A stretch of 64,000 bases of DNA from CALKJP01 sp046299555 (lineage in GTDB: Bacteria > Bacteroidota > Bacteroidia > JACCXN01): contig JBKBHS010000001.1 in NCBI GenBank assembly GCA_046299555.1, positions 1,426,001 to 1,490,000 of the forward strand, written 5' to 3'. Of this stretch, positions 38,369 through 47,793 are shown one piece after another. Positions within the stretch are counted from its first letter, which is position 1; each line of letters starts with the position of its first letter. The notes beneath the pieces were generated by a model. It was not told where the DNA came from and did not search any database. It was given only the letters and a program-made list of their open reading frames with translations. The translations under genes were made by a program, and so were the position numbers.

Positions 38369-39006
38369 TGGAAATAAATTGCCCATTATGTTTAAGTTCT
38401 AATTCAGCAAATCCAATTAAAGGAGCTGATGATAGAGTATATTACAAGTGCGAAAATTGTTTTTTGATATTTGTAGACAAGCAATTTTTACCATTACCCG
38501 AAAATGAATTAAAGCGATACAATCAACATCAAAATTCTATTGATGATAAGGAGTATGTTGATTTTTTAAATCAAGCTATACACCCGGCATTAAAATATAT
38601 TCAACCAAATTTTATAGGATTAGATTACGGATGCGGTAAAAATGCTGTTCTTTCACAATTGCTATCAAAGTATGGAATAACATGCCAAAATTATGATGTG
38701 TATTTTTCCCCTAAATGGCCTGAAAATTCATTCGATTTTATTTTCTGTACAGAAACAACGGAGCATTTCTTTTTCCCGGAAAGAGAGTTTTTAAAAATGA
38801 TTGCTCATTTGAAAAAAGGTGGATTATTAATAATCATGACAGAGTTATGGACAAGTATAGATGATTTTAAAAATTGGTATTATACAAGAGATTTTACACA
38901 TGTTTGTTTTTATCATCAAAACACCATTAATTATTTAGCACAAAAATTTAATCTTACAATGCTTTTTAACGATGCTAAAAGAGTTGTTATCTTTAGCAAA
39001 AATTAA
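38368..39006 (+). CDS. class I SAM-dependent methyltransferase with N-terminal zinc ribbon
   Basis: This 212-residue protein starts with two C-x-x-C pairs (C-P-L-C and C-E-N-C, residues about 5 and 29), a small zinc ribbon. The SAM-binding motif I is G-L-D-Y-G-C-G. Downstream, F-D-F-I-F-C-T-E-T-T-E-H and G-G-L-L-I-I-M-T-E fit Methyltransf_23-like enzymes. Substrate unknown. It is coupled to DinB and followed by a dehydrogenase gene after 6 bases. Confidence 0.85.
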   Translation: MEINCPLCLSSNSANPIKGADDRVYYKCENCFLIFVDKQFLPLPENELKRYNQHQNSIDDKEYVDFLNQAIHPALKYIQPNFIGLDYGCGKNAVLSQLLSKYGITCQNYDVYFSPKWPENSFDFIFCTETTEHFFFPEREFLKMIAHLKKGGLLIIMTELWTSIDDFKNWYYTRDFTHVCFYHQNTINYLAQKFNLTMLFNDAKRVVIFSKN

Positions 39007-39012
39007 TTTTAT

Positions 39013-40158
39013 ATGATACAAATAGGCGTAATTGGTTCCGGAGCTATGGGCAGCGGTATTGCCCAAGTTGCTGCTATGGCAGGTCACAAAGTAAAAGTTT
39101 ATGATAATAATGCCGCAGCACTTCAAAAAGCAGAAGCAAACTTAAAATCAACATTGGTTAAGTTAGTCGAAAAACAAAAAATAGATGAAAGCAAGGCCAA
39201 TGAAATTATTCTAAATACACATTTTACTTTATCGTTAAACGATTTTAAAGATTGTGGATTAATTATTGAAGCAATTGTAGAAATATTGGAAGTTAAACAA
39301 AAAGTTTTTGCAGACTTAGAGTCAATTGTTAATGATAGCTGCATACTTGCATCTAATACATCATCTTTATCTATTGCATCCATATCTTCAGCTTGTAAAA
39401 AGCAAGACAGGGTTATTGGAATTCATTTTTTTAATCCGGCACCATTAATGCCTTTGGTAGAAATAATTCCCTCTATAACTACATCAAACGAAGTTTTAAA
39501 TTTTTCGAAACAATTAATTGATAGCTGGGGAAAAACTACCGTAATTGCAAAAGATACACCCGGCTTTATTGTTAACCGTGTGGCACGTTCGTATTACGGA
39601 GAATCTATTAGAATTTATGAAGAAGGAATGGCAGATTTTGCAACCATCGACTGGGCATTGAAAACTTTTGGTGGATTTAAAATGGGACCTTTTGAATTAA
39701 TGGATTTTATTGGAAATGATGTTAATTATAAAGTTACTGAATCAGTATGGACACAGTTTTTCTATGAGCCTCGTTTTAAACCATCCTTAACTCAAAAACG
39801 TTTGTTTGAAGCAGGTTGGTATGGTAGAAAATCTGGAAAAGGATATTATAACTATGCAGAAGGAGTATTAATGCCTACACCTAAACAAGACGAAGCATTG
39901 GGTAAATATATTTTTAACAGAGTAATTTGTATGTTGATTAATGAAGCGGTGGATACAATGTATTTAAATATTGCATCAAGAGAAGATATTGAAATTGCTA
40001 TGACAAAAGGAGTAAATTATCCGAAAGGATTAATACAATGGGGCGAAGAAATTGGTTGGATGAATGTTTTAACAACGATTCAAAATCTTTATGAAGAATA
40101 TCAGGAAGATCGATACCGACCAAGCGTTATGCTGAAACGTTTAGCTCAAAAATCATAA
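39013..40158 (+). CDS. 3-hydroxyacyl-CoA dehydrogenase
   Basis: This 381-residue NAD-dependent enzyme oxidises 3-hydroxyacyl-CoA. The Rossmann motif is G-V-I-G-S-G-A-M-G-S-G-I-A. The catalytic segment H-F-F-N-P-A-P-L-M-P-L-V-E-I is intact. Two 3HCDH C-terminal domains follow, the PaaH/FadB-like layout. It might act in beta-oxidation, or in late phenylacetate breakdown together with the paa genes at 54-58 kb, but it is 14 kb away from them and could equally serve 3-hydroxybutyryl-CoA. Confidence 0.9.
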   Translation: MIQIGVIGSGAMGSGIAQVAAMAGHKVKVYDNNAAALQKAEANLKSTLVKLVEKQKIDESKANEIILNTHFTLSLNDFKDCGLIIEAIVEILEVKQKVFADLESIVNDSCILASNTSSLSIASISSACKKQDRVIGIHFFNPAPLMPLVEIIPSITTSNEVLNFSKQLIDSWGKTTVIAKDTPGFIVNRVARSYYGESIRIYEEGMADFATIDWALKTFGGFKMGPFELMDFIGNDVNYKVTESVWTQFFYEPRFKPSLTQKRLFEAGWYGRKSGKGYYNYAEGVLMPTPKQDEALGKYIFNRVICMLINEAVDTMYLNIASREDIEIAMTKGVNYPKGLIQWGEEIGWMNVLTTIQNLYEEYQEDRYRPSVMLKRLAQKS

Positions 40159-40168
40159 TTTATAAATT

Positions 40169-41242
40169 ATGATTTTAAAAGTGCAATTTATCATATTCAT
40201 CATTTTATTTTTTGAAGTAAGTTTTAGCTTTGCTCAACGCCCTTTTGAAATTATTCAAACAGTTTATTTTATTGGCGATGCAGGCAAATATGAAACTACC
40301 AACGAACTATTAAAACGTTTGAAAACAGAAATTGAAAACGATGAATTAAGTACGGTTGTGTTTTTAGGTGATAATGTGTATCCTCAAGGTTTAGATGGTA
40401 AAAAATCATCAGAAAATAAATTAGTTGCGCAACTCTCAATTTTACAAAATTACAAAGGCAATGTATATGTAATTCCCGGAAATCATGATTGGAAAATGGG
40501 TAAACCGGGTGGTTATAAAACCGTATTGCGTCAAGCGGAATTTGTAGAAAATTATTTGAATAACACTACAATTGCTAATAAAAACGCTCCAAATTTTTTA
40601 CCAACTAATGCACTGCCGGGCCCTTATGATACCTTAATTGCAGAAAACTTACGAATGGTGTTTATTGATTCGCAATGGTTTTTACATTCGCAGATAATTC
40701 ATAAAACAGGGAAAATAGGCAGTAGAAAAAATACCAAGAAATTATTTTATGCTGCTTTAGATAGTACCTTAAATGCTGCACATAAAAGGGGAGAGCGCGT
40801 AATAATAAATATGCATCATCCAATTTTTACCAATGGACATCATGCCTTATTTAATGAGCCTTTTCGTTCGCTCATAAACTATACTCCTTTTCAAATATTT
40901 GGTTTAATAGGATTGAATAAAGCTTTATTGCAAGATATGCCACAGCCGCGTAATAAGCGTATGCGTAAGCAAATGCTGGCTATTTTCGATAAATATCCAA
41001 ACATAGTTCACGCTTGCGGACATGACCATAACATACAGTATTTTCGACATAATGAAAATCATTACATCGTAAGTGGTTCAGGAAGTAAATTATCGAGCAT
41101 TAAAAAGAAAAAGTATCCGGATTTGTATCGCAACGATTCTAAAAAAGGCTATGTAAAAGCAGTATTTTTTAAAGATGGGAATGTTACATTTGAAGCCTTT
41201 TATGAAGACGGAACAGAAGAAGTAATCAGGGGAATAAGATAA
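40169..41242 (+). CDS. secreted calcineurin-like metallophosphoesterase
   Basis: This 357-residue protein has a signal peptide (1-22, S-F-A-Q) and the full metallophosphoesterase motif set: G-D-A (in Y-F-I-G-D-A-G), G-D-N-V-Y, G-N-H-D-W, M-H-H-P and G-H-D-H-N. The family hydrolyses phosphomonoesters or diesters with two metal ions. It would act outside the cytoplasmic membrane. It follows the dehydrogenase by 10 bases and is convergent with the next gene. Confidence 0.9.
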   Translation: MILKVQFIIFIILFFEVSFSFAQRPFEIIQTVYFIGDAGKYETTNELLKRLKTEIENDELSTVVFLGDNVYPQGLDGKKSSENKLVAQLSILQNYKGNVYVIPGNHDWKMGKPGGYKTVLRQAEFVENYLNNTTIANKNAPNFLPTNALPGPYDTLIAENLRMVFIDSQWFLHSQIIHKTGKIGSRKNTKKLFYAALDSTLNAAHKRGERVIINMHHPIFTNGHHALFNEPFRSLINYTPFQIFGLIGLNKALLQDMPQPRNKRMRKQMLAIFDKYPNIVHACGHDHNIQYFRHNENHYIVSGSGSKLSSIKKKKYPDLYRNDSKKGYVKAVFFKDGNVTFEAFYEDGTEEVIRGIR

Positions 41243-41243
41243 G

Positions 41244-42719
41244 CTATCGGATTATAATTTTTTGAGTAAGCGATTTTTCTCCATCTATCACCTGAATAAA
41301 ATAAATTCCGCTTTTAGCATTTATATTTATTTTAACAAGATTGTTTTTTAATTCAGAAATTTCAAAAGAGTTTAGCTCTTCGCCAAGTAAAGTATAAACT
41401 TTTAAAATAGCATTTGATGTATTTTTATACTCAAAATAAAATTCACCATTACCGGGATTCGGGAAAATAGTTAGTTCATTTTTTTCATTTAAAATAGTTG
41501 GCTCAATGCTAAGTAAGGAATCGTTTAAAACATTTAAATTTTGTATTTGATTAGCTTTTACAGTATCTAAACGAATCATTAAAGCATCAAAATTTCCTGT
41601 TCCAAAACTTTCTGTTGCTCCAAAAATAATGATTGATCCATTTGGAAGTAAGGTATTCGCATAACCAATATCGTTTCTTATAGAGCCGTAGGTATTAGAT
41701 GCCGGTGACCACCAGCCGTTGAAATATGCATTAAAGGTATACACATCTTTCATTCCGGCTCCAAAACCAGTATAGCCAGTAAATATTAGAGAACCATCTG
41801 GTTTTTCTAATACATCATATCCTATATCTTCTTTAGTGTTTTCTCCATAAATATGATACCATTGAAATATACCTGAACTATCAGTTTTTAGAGAATGCAT
41901 TTCTAAATCTCCCTCCGGAGAATAACTTTCAGCATAACCTACCATTACATAACCAAAATCTTGTGTTTGTATTAATCTGTAAGCACATTCGTTTAGTGTA
42001 TCTCCAAATGTTTTTGTCCATAATGTATCACCTTGTAGATTGGTTTTTATTAAATACATATCTTCTTGTCCGTTGCCAAAACTTTTTGTTTTACCAACTA
42101 TAACTAGCATGGTGTCTTTGTCTAAAATTAAATCATTAGCAACATCTTGTTGAGTGCCACCAATATTTTTCTGCCATAATAAATTTCCTTTTTTATCGGT
42201 GCGAAATAAATACACATCTGAGTTACCAAGTGAATTGGTATAAGTTTCGCCACACACGGCAAAACCACTATCGGGCAATTCTACAATGGCATACGCAAAG
42301 TCCCAATCATTTCCACCGTAGGTTTGTTCCCAAATTAAATTTCCACTCGAATCAATTTTTATTAAATATGCATCATATCCACCGGCTCCTATTGAATTGG
42401 TAAAACCGGCAATAACATAAGCCCCGTCTTTGGTGTTTTTAATACTGTATCCTTGTTCAATATTATTTCTGCCAAATGTTTTCGACCATATTCTGTTGCA
42501 AAGCGAGTCTGTTTTTACTATATATATATCCGTATTTCCTGCACCGAAAGAACTTGTTGTTCCAACAGCAATTATTCCGGTATCAGGTGTAGCAATTCCA
42601 TCTCTGAACATATCCATATTTTGTCCTCCAAATAAATGCAAGTAGGCCGTATCTGTTGTTTGCCCGCTTACATTCATAAAGAAAATGCTTAATAGCAATA
42701 TGCTCAAAAATCGAATCAT
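41244..42719 (-). CDS. secreted repeat protein with type IX sorting tail
   Basis: This 491-residue protein has a signal peptide (1-19) and about seven repeats of roughly 50 residues with the theme G-x-x-D-x-Y-L-I-K-x-D-x-x-G-N-x-x-W-x-x-T-F-G-G, which would fold as a beta-propeller. The last ~75 residues (I-F-P-N-P-G-N-G-E-F-Y-F-E-Y, G-I-Y-F-I-Q-V, ending Q-K-I-I-I-R) are a type A sorting domain for the type IX system. It overlaps kdsA by 4 bases. No enzymatic residues seen; probably a surface or adhesive protein. Confidence 0.85.
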   Translation of the reverse strand: MIRFLSILLLSIFFMNVSGQTTDTAYLHLFGGQNMDMFRDGIATPDTGIIAVGTTSSFGAGNTDIYIVKTDSLCNRIWSKTFGRNNIEQGYSIKNTKDGAYVIAGFTNSIGAGGYDAYLIKIDSSGNLIWEQTYGGNDWDFAYAIVELPDSGFAVCGETYTNSLGNSDVYLFRTDKKGNLLWQKNIGGTQQDVANDLILDKDTMLVIVGKTKSFGNGQEDMYLIKTNLQGDTLWTKTFGDTLNECAYRLIQTQDFGYVMVGYAESYSPEGDLEMHSLKTDSSGIFQWYHIYGENTKEDIGYDVLEKPDGSLIFTGYTGFGAGMKDVYTFNAYFNGWWSPASNTYGSIRNDIGYANTLLPNGSIIIFGATESFGTGNFDALMIRLDTVKANQIQNLNVLNDSLLSIEPTILNEKNELTIFPNPGNGEFYFEYKNTSNAILKVYTLLGEELNSFEISELKNNLVKININAKSGIYFIQVIDGEKSLTQKIIIR

Positions 42720-43522
42720 AAAATTGCTTTACGAATTTTTACCAACTTAGTTAATAAATCTTCCAGTTTATCTAAATGCAGCATGTTTGCTCCGTCTGAT
42801 TTGGCTTCATGAGGTCGCGGATGTGTTTCAATAAATAAACCATCAGCGCCTACTGCAATTGCAGCTTTTGCTATAGTTTCAATGAGTTCAGGTTTCCCTC
42901 CTGTAACACCGCTTAATTGATTGGGTTGTTGTAGCGAGTGTGTAACATCCATAACAACAGGTACATTGTTTTGCTGCATAATAGGTATACCTCTAAAATC
43001 AACCACTAAATCTTGATAGCCAAATGTGGTTCCTCTATCGGTAAGTATTACATTTTTATTTCCTGAAGCTATAATTTTATCCACACTGTGTTTCATGGCT
43101 TCTGGCGACATAAACTGCCCTTTTTTAATGTTTACATATTTGCCTGTTTTGGCAGCGGCTACTAATAAATCAGTCTGGCGACAAAGAAATGCAGGTATTT
43201 GCAAAACATCAACATATTTTGCAGCCAAGTCTGCATCATTTTCGGTATGAATATCGGTTAGTGTTGGAACATTAAATGTTTTAGCCACTTTTGCAATTAA
43301 TTGCAATGCCGCTTCATCGCCAATTCCGGTAAAAGAATCTAAACGACTACGATTGGCTTTTTTAAATGAAGCTTTGAATATATAAGGTATTTCTAATTTG
43401 TTGGTAATGGAAACAACTCGTTCGGCAATTTCCATTACAGTTTTTTCATCTTCTACCACGCAAGGCCCTGCCATTAAGAAAAAGTTGTTGGAATTGTATT
43501 TTTTTAGATTTGGTATATTCAT
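42716..43522 (-). CDS. kdsA: 3-deoxy-8-phosphooctulonate synthase
   Basis: This 268-residue enzyme condenses arabinose-5-phosphate and phosphoenolpyruvate to Kdo-8-phosphate for the lipopolysaccharide core. Recognisable motifs are A-G-P-C-V-V-E-D, F-K-A-S-F-K-K-A-N-R-S, L-T-D-I-H-T, Q-I-P-A-F-L-C-R-Q-T-D-L and D-V-T-H-S-L-Q-Q-P. Length is normal. It overlaps the sorting-tail protein by 4 bases. With lpxA, lpxC and lpxD it supports LPS synthesis in this organism. Confidence 0.95.
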   Translation of the reverse strand: MNIPNLKKYNSNNFFLMAGPCVVEDEKTVMEIAERVVSITNKLEIPYIFKASFKKANRSRLDSFTGIGDEAALQLIAKVAKTFNVPTLTDIHTENDADLAAKYVDVLQIPAFLCRQTDLLVAAAKTGKYVNIKKGQFMSPEAMKHSVDKIIASGNKNVILTDRGTTFGYQDLVVDFRGIPIMQQNNVPVVMDVTHSLQQPNQLSGVTGGKPELIETIAKAAIAVGADGLFIETHPRPHEAKSDGANMLHLDKLEDLLTKLVKIRKAIL

Positions 43523-43589
43523 GTTAGTTAATGGTATTATGTATAAAGTCCTTGTTCTTTTATCTTAAAATCTTTTTTCTTTATTAAAT

Positions 43590-44846
43590 TCAAAATTCCT
43601 TCGCTAATCGAATGCTCATTCCATTTCCGCCCATGTATTTAGGTGCAATAAATCCTTCCAAATTATCAACAGTAAAACCAAGGTGCCATTTATCTTTTAT
43701 TTTACCATTTATTCCTGTTGCAAAATGAAATCTTCCATAACCTCCAAAGGCTGCTCTTGCAATTAATTTGATATGTTCATTTAGTTTATATTGCGGTTGA
43801 AGGTATAAAAATGGAATATGCTGTGCTGCAATTCGGTATATAACTCCATTTATTAAAGTGAATTTATCATTTAGTTTATGATAATATGAGAGATGAAAAC
43901 TAAGTGGAACAAATGTAGTGGAAGCTACTTGTTTTACGTTTGAAAAGCGATTAATTAAACTGTCTTCGCTAGTATTATTGCCAATTTCATTTCCATTTAT
44001 GCTAAGTAGATTGTTAACCGTAACTCCTTCGAATGTAAAGGTAGTATCAAAAGAACGGATTATGCTTTTATTATTCCATCTGATAAAACCAAAATCATTC
44101 ATTTCAATATTTATAAAACGACTTTCATCTTCTTTAAAAGTATATTTATAAAACAAACTCAAGCTGGCACCATGTCCATTAAATGCTTTCAATTTTCTAT
44201 TGTTTGTATCAGATATTTGCCAATAGCCATTAATATTCAAATTAAGCATGGTGGCTTCTTCAGAGGTGTATAAAGTGGCATTAGGTATTTCTACATTTAA
44301 AAATTGTTCACCTTTTAAATAGGCAAGTGAAATACCAAATTTTTTGTTGGGTGTAAATAAACCTCCTTCTATTTTCTGATATCGTAAAAGTTGACCTCTT
44401 AATGAACCGAAATTAGCAGTATCGCCTTTAAAACGAGCGTTTCCATACATGGCTAGTTTAAATAAATCATCGTTAAATGTAAAATCCAAATGTTCTACAT
44501 CTCTTATTGCTCCAAAAAATACTAAGCCGGGTTTTAAAGTGTCTTGTTGCTTTATAGAAAAATAAATACCTGTATTTATATCTCCTCCTAAATAATTTTT
44601 TCCTGACAATTTTTTCTCAACGCGTTCTTTAACTTCGTTCCCAAGATAACCGCCATTAATAAAATAACTGTAAAATTCATTGGTAAAGGCGGTAGAATTA
44701 ATGTTGTAAAATCCACTTATTCCTGTTTTGTAGTTTTGTTTTGTGTAATATTCTCCAATTCCACCAACAGGTTGAGCTATGGTTTTAGTTACTGTTACAA
44801 CATTAATTAATGTAAGTAAAATAATATGTAAATATTTGTTTTTCAA
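43590..44846 (-). CDS. outer-membrane beta-barrel protein, DUF5723-like
   Basis: This 418-residue protein has a signal peptide (1-24, K-T-I-A-Q) and an all-beta, barrel-like body rich in alternating strands, ending with the strand M-S-I-R-L-A-K-E-F. The pattern resembles DUF5723 outer-membrane proteins of Bacteroidota, whose function is unknown. The gene lies 5 bases after the lipoprotein gene and probably works with it. Confidence 0.6.
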   Translation of the reverse strand: MKNKYLHIILLTLINVVTVTKTIAQPVGGIGEYYTKQNYKTGISGFYNINSTAFTNEFYSYFINGGYLGNEVKERVEKKLSGKNYLGGDINTGIYFSIKQQDTLKPGLVFFGAIRDVEHLDFTFNDDLFKLAMYGNARFKGDTANFGSLRGQLLRYQKIEGGLFTPNKKFGISLAYLKGEQFLNVEIPNATLYTSEEATMLNLNINGYWQISDTNNRKLKAFNGHGASLSLFYKYTFKEDESRFINIEMNDFGFIRWNNKSIIRSFDTTFTFEGVTVNNLLSINGNEIGNNTSEDSLINRFSNVKQVASTTFVPLSFHLSYYHKLNDKFTLINGVIYRIAAQHIPFLYLQPQYKLNEHIKLIARAAFGGYGRFHFATGINGKIKDKWHLGFTVDNLEGFIAPKYMGGNGMSIRLAKEF

Positions 44847-44851
44847 AAGTA

Positions 44852-46456
44852 CTATTGCTGATTGTTAACTCTATAAGAAAAATCACCGGTAAGATGTAGT
44901 TTCATTTTATAATCGCTGTAAATTTTTAAAAGTTCGTTTTGGGGTTGTGTAGTAAGCGAAATGGTGATAATCATTTTTTCGGCTTCTTTTAATTGTTCAA
45001 GTTTCGCTTTGTCTAACGGTATTTTTAAGGTACTTATTTTTGTTTTTTCAACTTTATAGGCAGCATTTACATCTGCTGCTTTTATTGGGTTATTGCTAAA
45101 TAATGGTTCTAATAAACTTCCATCTTTTAATACCGGTGTCAACTGAACTTCAGCATCAAATGGAAATCCGTTTTCAGCAATAAGTGTCAATAATGCAGAT
45201 TGAACATTATCATATTCTTTGATATCACTAAAATTCACTTTAGTAGTATCTGTTAATGTTAGCTTGTTTGAAGAAAAACTCAATGGCATTTCCAATAATA
45301 GATTAACATTTAATCCATGGTCGGCATGAATAAAATCATTTCCACCTGATACATTTCCAAGCGGATTTAAGGCAATATCAATATCGTACTTAAGTTTTCC
45401 GGGCAATAATTCCAGCATACTTATAAAATTTGAATTCGAATTATTGAATTCATTGTAATAATAGGTGCTGATTGCAGCAGGAGTATTCCATAATTTATCT
45501 ATCGCTCTATTAAGGTTTATAGTACTTCCTATAATTGAATGATTAAGTTGAATGGTATTTCCAGTTCTGTTGTTTTGAGCAGAAAAGGAGTTTATTTTAA
45601 AACTTGCATCTGCGCCAATTCCATTTTCTACACTAAATGTTAGTTTTGCTTTTTCTAATGATAATGTTCCATTTGTAATTTTATTAAAAAGAGAAAAATC
45701 ACTTTCTCCTATTCCGCTGTTAAAGTTTACTTGTCCAAAATAGCCTTTAGCGTAGTAGGGTACTAAATCTTTAAAAACAGTTTGCATTATTAAGCTGTCG
45801 CCCAAATAAACAGTTACAGGATTTCCTGAAGGGCTTATTCTTGCAAATATTTGCGCTTCGAATGTGTTATAAGTGTTTCCGAATGGACCGGTTAAATCAA
45901 ATTCGTAGCCTGATAAATCAACATATTCAGAATGTAGGGCTTTACCTCCTGGAGGAGCAGCAGGCACCGTAATTATTTTTTGAAAGCTTTGATTATTTTT
46001 TTTTGCTTTAGAAATGATATAAGTAAATTCTGTTTTTTCTTGAATTTCACTAGACGCTTTAAAATAAACGCCACCGGATTTTATAATTATTTTGCTGATT
46101 TGTGCCCCATTTAAAGCGTATGAATTTGTTTGGGTTTGATTTAAAAAATATTGTCCGGGATTAAATGTGTAACTGTTAAGCAGCATTCCGTATGCATTTA
46201 CAATGGTAGTGTCAGGAATTTTTACCATCTCATCCATGTCAAAACGAAATACGGTACTATTGTAAACCAAATTCAATGCATTATTAGTATCTGTTTGAAT
46301 AAGTGAATCGGGTAGTAAATTACCCATTCCAAGCTCTGATTTTAAAATTGGGGTAGAAAAATCCGCATCCCAATAAGGTCTTTTCAAATCTTTTCTACAT
46401 GAAAAAAGAACTATAGAGGAAATTATTATGAAAAGATATTTTAAAAATTTTAGCAC
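44852..46456 (-). CDS. lipoprotein of unknown function
   Basis: This 534-residue protein has a lipoprotein signal ending in the lipobox I-V-L-F-S-C (Cys about 20). The mature part is beta-rich with no family I can name. The start is a GTG at 46456; no ATG lies close by in frame. It is followed 5 bases later by the DUF5723-like barrel, so the pair may form an outer-membrane complex. A strong terminator separates it from rplT upstream. Confidence 0.65.
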   Translation of the reverse strand: MLKFLKYLFIIISSIVLFSCRKDLKRPYWDADFSTPILKSELGMGNLLPDSLIQTDTNNALNLVYNSTVFRFDMDEMVKIPDTTIVNAYGMLLNSYTFNPGQYFLNQTQTNSYALNGAQISKIIIKSGGVYFKASSEIQEKTEFTYIISKAKKNNQSFQKIITVPAAPPGGKALHSEYVDLSGYEFDLTGPFGNTYNTFEAQIFARISPSGNPVTVYLGDSLIMQTVFKDLVPYYAKGYFGQVNFNSGIGESDFSLFNKITNGTLSLEKAKLTFSVENGIGADASFKINSFSAQNNRTGNTIQLNHSIIGSTINLNRAIDKLWNTPAAISTYYYNEFNNSNSNFISMLELLPGKLKYDIDIALNPLGNVSGGNDFIHADHGLNVNLLLEMPLSFSSNKLTLTDTTKVNFSDIKEYDNVQSALLTLIAENGFPFDAEVQLTPVLKDGSLLEPLFSNNPIKAADVNAAYKVEKTKISTLKIPLDKAKLEQLKEAEKMIITISLTTQPQNELLKIYSDYKMKLHLTGDFSYRVNNQQ

Positions 46457-46510
46457 GATGCTAATTTAATTAAAAAAGAGGATAAAAGAAGTATGATAAT
46501 TTACCAAAAT

Positions 46511-46541
46511 AAAAACGCTCCCTGAATTAGGAAGCGTTTTT
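46511..46541 (-). terminator. intrinsic terminator after rplT
   Basis: AAAAACGCTCCC and GGAAGCGTTTTT pair over 11 of 12 positions around a 7-base loop. On the minus strand the stem is followed by T residues. It closes the thrS-infC-rpmI-rplT operon 20 bases past the rplT stop. Confidence 0.85.
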
Positions 46542-46560
46542 ATATATAAAACCATTAATT

Positions 46561-46905
46561 TTATTTAACAGCATCAACAACAGCTTTGAAAGCTGCAGGG
46601 TGGTTCATGGCTAAATCTGCTAAAACTTTTCTATTTAGCTCAATACCTTTAGCATGTACTTTTCCCATAAATTCAGAGTAAGACATACCGTATTGACGAA
46701 CACCTGCGTTGATACGTTGAATCCACAATGCGCGGTATTCTCTTTTTTTAGCTTTACGGTCGCGGTAAGCGTACTGTAAACCTTTTTCTAACGTGTTTTT
46801 GGCTACTGTCCAAACGTTTTTTCTGGCACCCCAGTATCCACGGGTGAGTTTCATAATTTTTTTTCTGCGAGCTCTTGAGGCTACTGCATTTACTGAACGT
46901 GGCAT
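46561..46905 (-). CDS. rplT: 50S ribosomal protein L20
   Basis: This 114-residue, very basic protein begins P-R-S-V-N-A-V-A-S-R-A-R-R-K-K and has R-G-Y-W-G-A-R-K-N and W-I-Q-R-I-N-A-G-V-R, all typical of L20. It binds 23S rRNA early in assembly and in other bacteria represses its own operon. The 78-base rpmI-rplT gap could hold such a leader, but I cannot show a structure. Confidence 0.97.
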   Translation of the reverse strand: MPRSVNAVASRARRKKIMKLTRGYWGARKNVWTVAKNTLEKGLQYAYRDRKAKKREYRALWIQRINAGVRQYGMSYSEFMGKVHAKGIELNRKVLADLAMNHPAAFKAVVDAVK

Positions 46906-46983
46906 AGTTCTTAAGTTTTGTGGGCGTCAGCGTTCTTGTTTAGAATCTTTAAGCTGAACGTCCTGGTTAAACATTAATTTTAA

Positions 46984-47178
46984 TTAAATTCCCAAAAGTT
47001 TTTTTATTCTGGGTTCATCAACTTTGCTAACAATAGCAAATTTTGATAAAGCTTCCTTACGTTTCTTTTCTTTTTTGGTAAGGATGTGATTTTTAAACGC
47101 ATGTTTGCGTTTAATTTTTCCTGAGCCGGTTATTGCAAACCTTTTTTTGGCACTGGAATTGGTTTTTACTTTAGGCAT
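46984..47178 (-). CDS. rpmI: 50S ribosomal protein L35
   Basis: This 64-residue basic protein begins P-K-V-K-T-N-S-S-A-K-K-R-F and contains K-R-K-H-A-F-K-N-H-I-L-T-K-K, as expected for L35. It sits 28 bases after infC. Confidence 0.96.
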   Translation of the reverse strand: MPKVKTNSSAKKRFAITGSGKIKRKHAFKNHILTKKEKKRKEALSKFAIVSKVDEPRIKKLLGI

Positions 47179-47206
47179 TGTGTTTGGTTTTATGATTTAA
47201 CGTTTG

Positions 47207-47764
47207 TTACTTTTTTTTGGGTGCTACGGTAAGCATCATTCTTTTACCATCCATTTGAGGCAATCCTTCTACTTTCCCAATATCTTCTAATGCTTGGGCG
47301 AAGCGAAGCAGCAATATTTCACCTTGTTCTTTATACACAATCGAGCGTCCTTTAAAAAAAACGTAGGCCTTAACTTTTGCTCCTTCTTCTAAAAATTTTT
47401 GAGCATGTTTTAATTTGAAATTAAAATCGTGCTCGTCTGTATTTGGACCAAAACGTATCTCTTTTACAACAACTTTTGCGGTTTTGGCCTTTATTTCTTT
47501 TTGTTTCTTTTTTTGTTCGTAAAGAAACTTTTTATAATCAATAATTTTACAAACCGGAGGGTCTGCATTGGGTGAAATTTCAACCAAATCTAATCCTAAT
47601 TCTTGAGCCATTTCCAAAGCTTTGGAAAGCTCGTAAATGTCTGATTGAACATTATCACCAACTACACGAACTCGTGCAGCTTTTATTTTTTCATTTATAC
47701 GGTGCGCTTCTTCTTTTTTTTGGTTATTGCGTAAGCGACTTCCCGATTTTTCATTAGTTGCTAT
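47207..47764 (-). CDS. infC: translation initiation factor IF-3 (non-canonical ATA start)
   Basis: IF-3 binds the 30S subunit and rejects wrong start codons. The C-terminal domain (K-E-I-R-F-G-P-N-T-D-E-H-D-F) is complete. The first ordinary start in frame (TTG at 47617) would remove half of the N-terminal domain. Upstream in the same frame lie 49 more codons encoding H-R-I-N-E-K-I-K-A-A-R-V-R-V-V-G-D-N, the conserved start of that domain. They run back to an ATA at 47762-47764, which has an AAGGAGG 8 bases before it and no ATG, GTG or TTG in that position. The full protein is 185 residues, the normal length. Rare start codons in infC are known to let IF-3 limit its own synthesis. Confidence 0.9.
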   Translation of the reverse strand: MATNEKSGSRLRNNQKKEEAHRINEKIKAARVRVVGDNVQSDIYELSKALEMAQELGLDLVEISPNADPPVCKIIDYKKFLYEQKKKQKEIKAKTAKVVVKEIRFGPNTDEHDFNFKLKHAQKFLEEGAKVKAYVFFKGRSIVYKEQGEILLLRFAQALEDIGKVEGLPQMDGKRMMLTVAPKKK

Positions 47765-47772
47765 AGGGCAAT

Positions 47773-47779
47773 CCTCCTT
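47773..47779 (-). promoter_or_regulatory. strong Shine-Dalgarno sequence of infC
   Basis: On the minus strand this reads AAGGAGG, 8 bases before the ATA codon. Genes in this window otherwise lack such sites, as is usual in Bacteroidota, so it sets the infC start and marks this gene as specially regulated. Confidence 0.75.
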
Positions 47780-47793
47780 TTTAAATAGTTAAA

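Noticed and set aside
39013..40158. 3-hydroxyacyl-CoA dehydrogenase as part of the paa cluster
   Set aside because: It is 14 kb away and sits in a different operon with a methyltransferase and a phosphoesterase; a role in phenylacetate breakdown cannot be claimed.
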